Notes under the pieces: generated by a model
What the model was told of the DNA's origin: nothing
Seen by the model: the letters and a program-made list of their open reading frames with translations, nothing else
Databases searched by the model: none
Part shown: in pieces, positions 15,850 through 22,862 of the stretch
Layout of the letters: every line of letters starts with the position of its first letter
Numbering within the stretch: position 1 is the stretch's first letter
Program-made: the position numbers and the translations under genes
Source of the DNA: a virus
Virus record (IMG/VR): IMGVR_UViG_3300037882_002560
Location: 1 to 34,564 of that record
DNA length: 34,564 bases
Strand: one strand, 5' to 3'

Positions 15850-16145
15850 CTTTCCTTGAATCAATCTGCTGGGCCTTCGACATAGTCGAAGGTCAAGCGG
15901 AAGAACTCTTGTGGGAACTTGCCCGCCGCGAGCTAAACCAGAAAGTAGAGCTAAAGCTCGGTTTCGCCAACGTTCAATTGCTTTCTCAACACAACTCTCT
16001 GGCCCTGATCATCAGCGCAGCCCTCGGCGGTGAGAAGAAAACCCAGCCTAAGGGCTTTGACCGGTCGGAATATAAAGACCTCAGCGAAGGCCATGACAGC
16101 GTTGAAAGCGCCGTTGCGGCTATCAACGCTGCCCTCCGCGCCTGA
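15454..16145 (+). CDS. Tail assembly chaperone, -1 frameshift fusion product (lambda GT-like)
   Basis: Slipping one base back at the T-TTT-TTC heptamer (15756-15762) joins the first 103 codons of the short product to the overlapping frame, giving about 230 residues. Reading resumes with CAT at 15762 (HGAGGVDQEGG, then SGLTFLESICWAFDIVEGQAEELLW) and stops at 16143-16145. The downstream frame has no good start with a ribosome-binding site of its own and carries a Trp-rich helical domain as in lambda T. The C-terminal 23 bases overlap the convergent neck gene. I infer it is essential for tail assembly by analogy with lambda gpGT. Confidence 0.75.
15756..15762 (+). promoter_or_regulatory. Programmed -1 ribosomal frameshift site TTTTTTC
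   Basis: In the zero frame the codons are TAT TTT TTC, so the heptamer reads T TTT TTC, a perfect X-XXY-YYZ slippery site. After slippage the -1 frame stays open to 16145. No other good heptamer occurs in the overlap of the two frames. I see no clear stimulatory stem-loop directly downstream. Confidence 0.8.
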
Positions 16146-17013
16146 ATAAAGTCCCTGTCGAAACTGCTTTCTCAATGCGCTTTGAGACGGCAAACGGCAG
16201 GGACTTTCTCAGATAGAACTCAAGAAAGGGTTCGAGTGTAGGACGGTAGCGGCCCTTACCTCCGCGAAGTCTATAGGCGATGGCTTGGCTACCTTCGCCG
16301 GGCAACCCGCTGGCGACCACCCGTAATAGCCCTGCGTTAGGTCTTTCCGAGAAATTCAGCATGGAGTCCTGCACTCGGCTCAGTGCGGAAACACGAACCT
16401 TGGCAAGCTGAATCTTGTGGGAGTTTCCGGCCCCGAAATTGGTTGTCGCACCGGTTGGGCTTGACTGCCGAGTAACCGTGACGCGAATCGGCCCAAAGAG
16501 ATCTTCAAAGATACCGGCGCTACCTACGAAGCTCGCGCCGCCGCTTGCACGATCAACCGTATCGCTTTCAAAAAAAGATTTGAGAGTGCCGCCGCGCGGT
16601 GCCCACCCAGTGTTATCGAACCAGCGCTTGTGTTTGGCCTTCTGCTGTTTCTTACGCAGATACTTTTCAGTTCTCAGTGCCCAGCGCGGCAGACCTCCCA
16701 GCGCCTGCTGGGGAGCACCGGAACCCTTTGCAGCCGTGGTCAGTGTCCCCCGTAAGCCTTTAGAGTTTTCGGGGATACCGATAACGCCGCGTCGAAACGC
16801 GGCGGAGACCCGAACAAGCTCAGCTCGGGCGTCCTCGGCAATCCGCGCCGACAACTCCCTCTTCAGTTCTGCCCACGTCTGGTCGCCCAATTGAACCATG
16901 ACGTTCTCAATCAGGTAACGACGGATAGACTTGACCGCAGCTCGCTGTTTGACTACGCCCTTCCCAGCAACAAACGTCAAAATTATAGGGCGTAACGCTG
17001 GAGCTTTTGACAC
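16123..17013 (-). CDS. Putative neck / tail completion protein, 296 aa
   Basis: A basic protein with a helical N-terminal 100 residues (AAVKSIRRYLIENVMVQLGD) and a Lys/Arg-rich middle (RTEKYLRKKQQKAKHKRWFD). I do not recognise a precise family; minor neck and tail-completion proteins such as lambda Z or HK97 gp10-type have this position between connector and tail genes. The start is GTG at 17013, backed by AGGAGAGG ending five bases upstream. That site lies inside the first codons of the divergent plus-strand gene, whose ATG is one base away. The 3' end overlaps the convergent chaperone gene by 23 bases, so both ends abut plus-strand genes. Confidence 0.75.
   Translation of the reverse strand: MSKAPALRPIILTFVAGKGVVKQRAAVKSIRRYLIENVMVQLGDQTWAELKRELSARIAEDARAELVRVSAAFRRGVIGIPENSKGLRGTLTTAAKGSGAPQQALGGLPRWALRTEKYLRKKQQKAKHKRWFDNTGWAPRGGTLKSFFESDTVDRASGGASFVGSAGIFEDLFGPIRVTVTRQSSPTGATTNFGAGNSHKIQLAKVRVSALSRVQDSMLNFSERPNAGLLRVVASGLPGEGSQAIAYRLRGGKGRYRPTLEPFLEFYLRKSLPFAVSKRIEKAVSTGTLFRRGGQR
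16148..16207. terminator. Candidate long hairpin at the convergent gene junction
   Basis: Ten-base perfect arms AAAGTCCCTG and CAGGGACTTT enclose about 40 bases that hold a smaller CTCAA / TTGAG hairpin. It lies just past the chaperone stop and inside the 3' coding end of the minus-strand neck gene. It could slow or end transcription between the convergent genes, but there is no strong T tract, so this is only a candidate. Confidence 0.3.
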
Positions 17014-17014
17014 G

Positions 17015-17452
17015 ATGACCTCTCCTATTCCTGCGATCTACAAATCGATCATCCGAGCAACCTCTCGCCTGATCGCCGATATGAACGCCGCCGGGGTTGG
17101 CCCTATCTCCTACCATAATTGGGAGGAGAGGGGAGAGGAAATCGACCTCCCCAAAACAACCCTGTTGGGGGTCGACGGTTTTTCATTCGATGAAAATCAG
17201 GGGTTCTGGATCATTCGATATGCGCTGGGGCTGTCGACTTACAACGACGCCAACCTGAGTAATGAAATTGATATGGTCGGCTATATCCACGATCGATTCA
17301 AGGAGGGTAACTCCGTCGAGCTGCTGGACCTTGCTACGGTTACTGCCGACAACATCCTGCACATCTCTGACTTCAAAGTCATGCCTATGGGCCAGTCTGA
17401 GCTTCGCAACTATCGAACTATCGGGATAGAGCTGCTGCGGGCCGGGGTTTAA
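17015..17452 (+). CDS. Tail terminator-like protein, 145 aa, inverted relative to neighbours
   Basis: The ATG at 17015 lies one base from the GTG of the divergent neck gene; GGAG sits 11 bases upstream. The protein (IPAIYKSIIRATSRLIADMN, then FWIIRYALGLSTYNDANL and MVGYIHDRFKEGNSVELLD) has the short alpha/beta composition and length of tail terminator or head-tail joining proteins (lambda U-like). The family assignment is tentative, resting on position between connector and tail genes. Its stop and the convergent connector gene's stop share a palindromic TTAA at 17449-17452. No promoter of its own is evident; read-through from the chaperone cassette would run antisense to the neck gene. Confidence 0.65.
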   Translation: MTSPIPAIYKSIIRATSRLIADMNAAGVGPISYHNWEERGEEIDLPKTTLLGVDGFSFDENQGFWIIRYALGLSTYNDANLSNEIDMVGYIHDRFKEGNSVELLDLATVTADNILHISDFKVMPMGQSELRNYRTIGIELLRAGV

Positions 17453-18150
17453 GTAGCGTAGGCCTCACCAGTAACCGGGTCTTCGTCAGGCGTCACCACT
17501 AGGAAGAGCGCGCTGCCTTCCCCGCCAGGAATGTAGCCGGGGTTTGCTGCCAAGTAGCCGCGAAGCACAATCCCATCAAGATGCTCTGCAACGTTCTGCC
17601 AGTCAGTGTTCTGACGGCGGAAGGCATTCGTTCCACTGTCTTCAGAGGCAGCGACCCGAACGGTCATCGTGTGGATTACAGCGAGCGCAGACAAGGCCTC
17701 AATGGCATCCTTCACGGCTAGACGCGCCGCTTGGTCGCTTAGTGTCGTGAGATCGACAAGCGGTAGCTCGCCCTGAAACTGGATGAAGCCTTTGATCAGC
17801 GAAATCTCGGAGTCTGGTAATTCAGACGGGCTTACGCCTAGCTTGGACCGCACGCCTTGGGCCGAAACGCCAAAGGGTGGTCGGGCTTCGACAGCGTATC
17901 GGATTTCGCCGACAAGGCTCGGTGCCGACCAGAGCAGGTCTCGACTGGTCAGAAAAATACCTGTCCCCAGCGTGTTGTGTTGGGCGGGGACTTCAATTAG
18001 AAAAGACACTGCGCCAACCGGGACCGTTTGGTTCCATTGGTGAACAGTGTCTCCGTCTTCATCGAGAAGGGTAAGTGCTACAACAAAAGAGGCAGCAGCG
18101 GCCTGCTCCAGAAAAATCTCATGCAAGAATGGCAGGCCGCTGCGGATCAT
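17449..18150 (-). CDS. Putative head-tail connector / adaptor protein, 233 aa
   Basis: The third gene after the decoration protein in reading order, where adaptor proteins that extend the portal are encoded. RSKLGVSPSELPDSEISLIKGF in the middle resembles the start of the helical bundle in gp6-type adaptors, and the C-terminal half is helical, ending VTPDEDPVTGEAYAT. The N-terminal 100 residues are a beta domain not typical of small adaptors. The start overlaps the preceding stop (TAATG) and has GGAGG about seven bases upstream. Function inferred from context; moderately sure. Confidence 0.65.
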   Translation of the reverse strand: MIRSGLPFLHEIFLEQAAAASFVVALTLLDEDGDTVHQWNQTVPVGAVSFLIEVPAQHNTLGTGIFLTSRDLLWSAPSLVGEIRYAVEARPPFGVSAQGVRSKLGVSPSELPDSEISLIKGFIQFQGELPLVDLTTLSDQAARLAVKDAIEALSALAVIHTMTVRVAASEDSGTNAFRRQNTDWQNVAEHLDGIVLRGYLAANPGYIPGGEGSALFLVVTPDEDPVTGEAYAT

Positions 18151-18362
18151 TAAGCTGCCTCCACTCGCCCGACACGGATCTCATCGAGGATGAACTGGGT
18201 GACAGTGATCGGGGCGCTGGGAAGCGGCTCAATAAAAGCGCCGGTATTTGGATCAACAAGCATAAAAGCACCGGTCGTCTTGAACTTGGCTTTCTCGCCA
18301 AGCTTCGCGCTAGCGTCCACTTTCTTTTCGGGGGCCTTTGCGGCGGGTTTGGTATCTGACAT
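18150..18362 (-). CDS. Small unknown protein after the capsid gene, 70 aa
   Basis: A Lys/Ala-rich, probably disordered N-terminus (SDTKPAAKAPEKKVDASAKLG) precedes a short conserved-looking stretch (FMLVDPNTGAFIEPLPSAP, then TVTQFILDEIRVGRVE). Many siphophages encode such a small protein just after the major capsid gene (lambda FI position), but I cannot assign it. GGAG lies six bases before the ATG. The terminator at 18421-18450 lies just upstream, so this gene starts the next transcription segment. Confidence 0.65.
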   Translation of the reverse strand: MSDTKPAAKAPEKKVDASAKLGEKAKFKTTGAFMLVDPNTGAFIEPLPSAPITVTQFILDEIRVGRVEAA

Positions 18363-18420
18363 AGGTCACTCCGTAAATAACACTGAGCGGCGATAGCTCA
18401 GCAACTAAATTTCTTCCAGA

Positions 18421-18450
18421 CAAAAAAGAGGCCCCCAATTTGGGGGCCTC
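18421..18450 (-). terminator. Rho-independent terminator after the major capsid gene
   Basis: On the minus strand an 11-bp perfect stem GAGGCCCCCAA / TTGGGGGCCTC is followed by six T. It is a near twin of the terminator at 14255-14283 (same GAGGCC base and T run) and sits 20 bases past the capsid stop. It probably lowers expression of the connector genes relative to capsid. Confidence 0.93.
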
Positions 18451-18470
18451 TATAGTCGGCGGGAAGAGGA

Positions 18471-19682
18471 TTAAGCGTTGAGTTCGAGAACCGAACGGGT
18501 GTCGCCATAGACCAGTCGGTAGCCTTTGTTGGTCGTTTTGACCAACTTGACCTTCTGGTTCGAGATGGTCCGCTGGGTTTCTTCGATATCACTACCGTTT
18601 TCAACCAGCTCTTCGAGCGTCCAACCCTTGGTGATGCCGATCAGCTTGTTGGCCGGAGCGGTGCTGCTCAGGGCAAAGTTGATGTTCATCGGGAGGCGCG
18701 GGTTCAAAGCAGCCATCTGAACGCCAGCCTTCTGCAGAATTTCGATCTGCGTCAGACCTTGGTTCTGAGTCGGGGTGGCAAACATGCGCTGCCATTCCAG
18801 ATACATGTCCCAGTTGCCGATGATCGTGTCAACCGGTACGCCTGCCTGAGCGCGCTGAACCAGCCACTTCAGAAGGATTTCCCAGTTGAGGCGACCAGCA
18901 ACGGCCACGGGTGCGCCGCCTGCGGGGAAGCTTGCGGCAAGAGCACTGGCAGTAACCAGCGGCGCAGCACCGTTGATGCCGTCGCCGTTCAGGATCAGGG
19001 CAGTGGCCATTGCCACTTCGCCAATCTTGACCTCGGCTTCCATGCGGGCAGCGTACGGCAGCAGCAGTTCAATGCCTGCACGACGTTCAAATTCGTAGGT
19101 GAACTCGATAGCGCCGCCAAACTTGTAGAACTTGACGCTGCGCTCGCTGGTGCGGATTGAGCGAACCGGCACGTTAGCGCCTTCAGCGATCACACCAGTC
19201 TGCTGGTAATCCTCGGGATTATCGTTGACCACGGTGCTAATCAGCTCCGTGCCGGTGATTACGCGCGACTGCGACACGATGCTTTCGGTCGTCTCGAACT
19301 GCTGTTGGCGATAAGCCCATTGCAGCACGTTGTCGACCACAGGACGGAACAGAGCGCGGGTGCCCGGGAACGTGTTGAAGGTCTCCGAAGCTGCCTGCAG
19401 GACGATGCCCTTTGAGTAGTCGTTTCGGATGGGCAGATCCAAATACGCCAGCGCGCATTCGAAACCGTCGAGGCCCGAGTTGACAAATTCGCCTTTCGAG
19501 GGGTCAACTGCCAACCGGAGGTAGTCTTCGACCGAGAGGCGGGCGTCTTTCGCCGCAGCGACGAGGTTCTCACCGGCGCGCGTTGACTCGCTGCGACTGC
19601 CGTCAGCGGGCTTCAAGCCCGCCAGCAGCTGCTCAGCAGGCTTGGCGTTGTCGCGGATTTCGAGCAGAGAGGTGTTGGCCAT
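18471..19682 (-). CDS. Major capsid protein
   Basis: 403 residues, typical of HK97-fold capsid subunits. It lies directly after the protease/scaffold and decoration genes and is followed by a strong terminator, as expected for the most abundant head protein. An N-terminal helical segment (about residues 1-90) could be the scaffold-like delta domain removed during maturation. Later segments such as RSVKFYKFGGAIEFTYEFER fit the extended-loop and spine-helix regions of the fold. AAGGA lies nine bases before the ATG. Identification rests on size, order and composition rather than a catalytic motif. Confidence 0.85.
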   Translation of the reverse strand: MANTSLLEIRDNAKPAEQLLAGLKPADGSRSESTRAGENLVAAAKDARLSVEDYLRLAVDPSKGEFVNSGLDGFECALAYLDLPIRNDYSKGIVLQAASETFNTFPGTRALFRPVVDNVLQWAYRQQQFETTESIVSQSRVITGTELISTVVNDNPEDYQQTGVIAEGANVPVRSIRTSERSVKFYKFGGAIEFTYEFERRAGIELLLPYAARMEAEVKIGEVAMATALILNGDGINGAAPLVTASALAASFPAGGAPVAVAGRLNWEILLKWLVQRAQAGVPVDTIIGNWDMYLEWQRMFATPTQNQGLTQIEILQKAGVQMAALNPRLPMNINFALSSTAPANKLIGITKGWTLEELVENGSDIEETQRTISNQKVKLVKTTNKGYRLVYGDTRSVLELNA

Positions 19683-19694
19683 GATATTTCGTCC

Positions 19695-20120
19695 TTACAG
19701 ATATTCAACAGTAACGAAGCCAGTAAAGACTTCAATCACAACGGGGTCGGTGGGCACGCCCGCACCAGCGTTGGCCGTGGCCTTCTTGACGGTGCCTGCG
19801 CCGCCGCCGATCACGCGATCGCCGACTGCCGGAGCGGCGTAACCAGCAGCGGTCGGAACCTTCTGCTTGAACTTACGCTGCACCGAAGCAACGCTATAGC
19901 CGAGAACAGTCCGTCGTTCCGCAACGTCGATACGACCGAAGATAGCATCGCCGTCTCCGGCCAGCTTCACAGTAGTCGGTGCCGTTGCGTCGAGCGAAAC
20001 AACCTTACCTGCGGTAGCCGCGATAAGCTCATCGGTGGCAAAAGCGCCCGACAGCTTGTAAGTGAAAATGAAAGAGTCGAGGGGAAAGCCGAAGCTGACA
20101 ACCTGATTGGGAGTGGCCAT
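19695..20120 (-). CDS. Putative head decoration protein, 141 aa
   Basis: Lies between the prohead protease and the major capsid gene, where lambda has the decoration protein D. The protein is Ala/Val/Gly/Thr rich and beta-type (AAPAVGDRVIGGGAGTVKK, then FTGFVTVEYL), consistent with a capsid-stabilising trimer; these proteins carry no diagnostic motif. AAAGGA is about nine bases before the ATG and the stop is 12 bases before the capsid start, so it is likely expressed at a similar level to capsid. Confidence 0.7.
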   Translation of the reverse strand: MATPNQVVSFGFPLDSFIFTYKLSGAFATDELIAATAGKVVSLDATAPTTVKLAGDGDAIFGRIDVAERRTVLGYSVASVQRKFKQKVPTAAGYAAPAVGDRVIGGGAGTVKKATANAGAGVPTDPVVIEVFTGFVTVEYL

Positions 20121-20138
20121 TGTACGTGTCCTTTCGTA

Positions 20139-21302
20139 TTACAGAGCGGGAGCAGCAGCGTAAGCTGCCTTGAGATCGCGAGCCTTGGCACCGGGCTGGG
20201 CGTCAGCACCCTTTGCGACACCGCCGGTAGGCAACATAGCCGTCAGGCCACCAGTAAGTTCTTCGATCTTGGCGCTCAGTTCAGCAACGGTCGTCGGCAT
20301 CTTGTCGTCAGCAAGTTCAGGCTTGCCAGACGCTACGAGCAGCCGGTTCATTTGGGACTTCAGGACGTCGGTTGCAGCCTTCAGTTCGGCGGCGTCGGTC
20401 TTCTCAGCCAGCGCGGCGTCTCGTTCCTGCGTCAGCTTGGCTACCTGACCTTCAAGCGTGGCTTTGTCGGCGGTGAGCGTCACAATCTGCGCGTCAGCGG
20501 TCGACTTCTCGACAGTCAGCTGCGCAAGCTTGGTCACAGCTTCGCCCTTCTCCTGTGCGAGCGTGCCGATCTGCGAAAGAGCTGCGGTCATATCCATGTC
20601 TACTTCGTCCTTTTCATTGATGGAGGCCATTAAAACAAGCTCACCCATCTCAAATCCGTTGGCAGCCAACTGTTGCAGCTGCGTCGGGGCGAGCTTTGCC
20701 TGAGATTTTCCAAGAATTTTAGGTTTTTCTGCTGCACCACGGGCAACCAAGCTAGTTTCTATGAATTGATTGAGGCCTTGCATGATCACATGGGTGCCGT
20801 CGGTGCCCACCGTATGGCCGTTTGCGCAGGTGCGATCGTAGAAAGCGCTCATGCTGGCTTCGTCGCCAAAATAATCCCAGCCGCACTGCGAACAAACAAG
20901 CTGTCGGCTGAGAATGGCGATTGAAACTTCATCAAGGACGCCGGTGTTGAGCTTGGTCAGGAGCTGCGTTTCACTTGGATCCACATAAAACAGACCGCGA
21001 AGCTCAATCTCACCCTCAACATATTCGAGACCAGCGTGAAACACGCGGCCTTTTGGTTCACCAGATAGGACGTGATCCGCCATCAGCGGCAAGTGCCCGC
21101 CGTTGTTGATGTGATCCGCCATCTCTTTCAAAGTGGTGGCAGAGACAATTGCCTTCTCGTAGATGCCACCACGCTTACCGGGTAGGGGTCGAGTGTTGAG
21201 CATGATGGTTTCAAAAACAGCGAGCGACGCAGTGTCGACGTCTTCGCCGACAGCGTTTTTGATCAGTGCCGAAAGGGCGGGGGTCATCTCAAGCTGTTTC
21301 AT
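20139..21302 (-). CDS. Prohead protease fused to scaffold, with a zinc-knuckle insert
   Basis: 387 residues. The N-terminal 190 residues resemble S78/HK97-type prohead proteases: LPLMADHVLSGEPKGRV with catalytic His77, LRGLFYVDP, and DEVSIAI with catalytic Ser127, then FIETSLVARG. Between the last two lies CSQCGWDYFG and CANGH (C137, C140, C159, H163), a likely zinc-binding ribbon. Residues about 230-320 form a heptad coiled coil (VTKLAQLTVEKSTADAQI), the probable scaffold, followed by an Ala-rich tail. The ATG at 21302 is chosen over the one at 21356, which has no ribosome-binding site and overlaps the dispersed regulatory motif. It cleaves head proteins and itself while guiding capsid assembly. 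Confidence 0.85.
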   Translation of the reverse strand: MKQLEMTPALSALIKNAVGEDVDTASLAVFETIMLNTRPLPGKRGGIYEKAIVSATTLKEMADHINNGGHLPLMADHVLSGEPKGRVFHAGLEYVEGEIELRGLFYVDPSETQLLTKLNTGVLDEVSIAILSRQLVCSQCGWDYFGDEASMSAFYDRTCANGHTVGTDGTHVIMQGLNQFIETSLVARGAAEKPKILGKSQAKLAPTQLQQLAANGFEMGELVLMASINEKDEVDMDMTAALSQIGTLAQEKGEAVTKLAQLTVEKSTADAQIVTLTADKATLEGQVAKLTQERDAALAEKTDAAELKAATDVLKSQMNRLLVASGKPELADDKMPTTVAELSAKIEELTGGLTAMLPTGGVAKGADAQPGAKARDLKAAYAAAPAL

Positions 21303-21358
21303 TCGATCTCGCTTAGGCAGAAAAACTTGGATCGCAACTGTTTCTACATACACCATTT

Positions 21359-21395
21359 AATTTTTTCAAACTTACCGGGTATGTTTGAAAAAATT
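21359..21395 (-). promoter_or_regulatory. Dispersed 28-bp motif, copy A, with perfect 13-bp inverted arms
   Basis: On the minus strand the gap between portal and protease genes contains AAACATACCCGGTAAG then TTTGAAAAAATT, matching the motif seen at 24673, 30207 and 30416 at most positions. Here it is also embedded in perfect 13-bp arms AATTTTTTCAAAC / GTTTGAAAAAATT around an 11-base centre. It could be an operator, a phage promoter or a hairpin at the mRNA end. Confidence 0.55.
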
Positions 21396-21401
21396 AAAAG
21401 G

Positions 21402-22862
21402 CTATTTAGCGTTGTTATCCCTAGCAACAGCAGTCCCACCATCGCCGGTCTGACTGCGTCCCAAGGAGTCACTATTTGGGCTAATACCTTCGGTGTCAAA
21501 CGACATCGGCTTCGCATCGAAGTTCGTACCGCTAAGCTTGGGAGCGGACGCCAACGGCGGACGGCCAAACATAGCCATCGCGTATTCCTCATCGCTGATC
21601 GTGCCACGGCTTAATTCGGTGGACAATCGGCTCTGCTTCATTGTCAGCTGCGGTTCGAGTTCTACTGCGGGACGCAACTCCACTGGGGGGAACTTAACCA
21701 CAATGCGACCCGGATAGCCCGACAAACGGGCCGCAAGGGTGAGCGCTTTACTCAGCAGCGTAGCCACGGCTCGGTTCAAAGCGTCGGCCTGCAGTGCAAA
21801 CAGACGAGCCTCGGTAGAGGCTACCTGCCCGTTATTGCCTTTGCCGACAACCGACGGCATTACCTTCAGAGCCGCTTGGTTCTGAGCGTTGAGAACGTCA
21901 ATGACATTCTGAATCTGGATGCCCGCGCCGGGGTTCTTGTCGTTGATGATCTCAGGCTTGACACTGTCCGTATGAACGAACGGCTCACCGCTGCCTAGAC
22001 TGCCGAGTGCTGTCTGAATGGTATTCAATTCTCGGGCGATGTATTCGCGCATCTGGTCAGGCTGATTGCGCAGCGAAGGAGCCGCATTTTTGCGGATCAC
22101 ATCTTCGAGGACCGATACAGTCATGCGCGGATAGCCGACGATCTTCATGATCCGGTATAGCTCGTTGATCACAAGCGAACGCGCAGCGATAGTAGCGATC
22201 GACGAAACGAAAGGCGAGAAGGTGTACATCTGCAGCGGCGACTGATTGTAGGTCGACGTGAAGAAGGTCGGAATATTGAGGTCGATCTCTTCGTTCGAAC
22301 CTGTCGGGGTTTGAATAGGGCGAAAGACGCCTGAGGCTGTCTGTTCCCATTTCAAGGTTGCCGGATCCACCGTCCGAAGCTCGGTGGGAATGTAGGTCTT
22401 ATCCAACACCAGCTCGCAGGCGCTGCTGCCGCGAAGCAGCATCATGTATCGGTGATCGGTGCAGAGCTTGTCGATGGACGGCTTGTTCGAGAAGCCGATC
22501 GTATAGTCGTTGGTCGTGGTCATCACCGCCAGAAGCTGGTGGCCCAAGGTAATGCCTTGGACATCGACCTCGTTGGTAGGTCCGTAAGCCCAAACTACCG
22601 GCTCAACCATCCCTGCCATCGACAGGTATGCGGCAATGGCAGCGGAAATGTCAGGGTCGAAGTTCGCGTAAGTTGCGAGCAGCGCGCGGTTATCGTTTGC
22701 GGTTCGCTGGACGTAGATATCCTGCAAATGCTCTCGATAAGTCGGCGCAGAAATCTCCGGCCTACCGCGCACGAACTCAGGTGCAGCACCCCGGCCATCC
22801 TTCTGGCCCTTGCCTTTCGGCAGGATGATTTCACCAAGGCTGCTGATGATATTCTTCGCCAT
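21402..22862 (-). CDS. Portal protein
   Basis: 486 residues, directly after the large terminase with a TGATG overlap at the start. It forms the dodecameric ring at the capsid vertex through which DNA is packaged and ejected. Portal-like features are the N-terminal domain with TYREHLQDIYVQRTANDNRA, a helical central stem region around RKNAAPSLRNQPDQMREYIA, and a disordered C-terminus (SLGRSQTGDGGTAVARDNNAK region). Length and place between terminase and protease are as expected. A TTG one codon upstream is less likely than the ATG. Confidence 0.87.
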   Translation of the reverse strand: MAKNIISSLGEIILPKGKGQKDGRGAAPEFVRGRPEISAPTYREHLQDIYVQRTANDNRALLATYANFDPDISAAIAAYLSMAGMVEPVVWAYGPTNEVDVQGITLGHQLLAVMTTTNDYTIGFSNKPSIDKLCTDHRYMMLLRGSSACELVLDKTYIPTELRTVDPATLKWEQTASGVFRPIQTPTGSNEEIDLNIPTFFTSTYNQSPLQMYTFSPFVSSIATIAARSLVINELYRIMKIVGYPRMTVSVLEDVIRKNAAPSLRNQPDQMREYIARELNTIQTALGSLGSGEPFVHTDSVKPEIINDKNPGAGIQIQNVIDVLNAQNQAALKVMPSVVGKGNNGQVASTEARLFALQADALNRAVATLLSKALTLAARLSGYPGRIVVKFPPVELRPAVELEPQLTMKQSRLSTELSRGTISDEEYAMAMFGRPPLASAPKLSGTNFDAKPMSFDTEGISPNSDSLGRSQTGDGGTAVARDNNAK

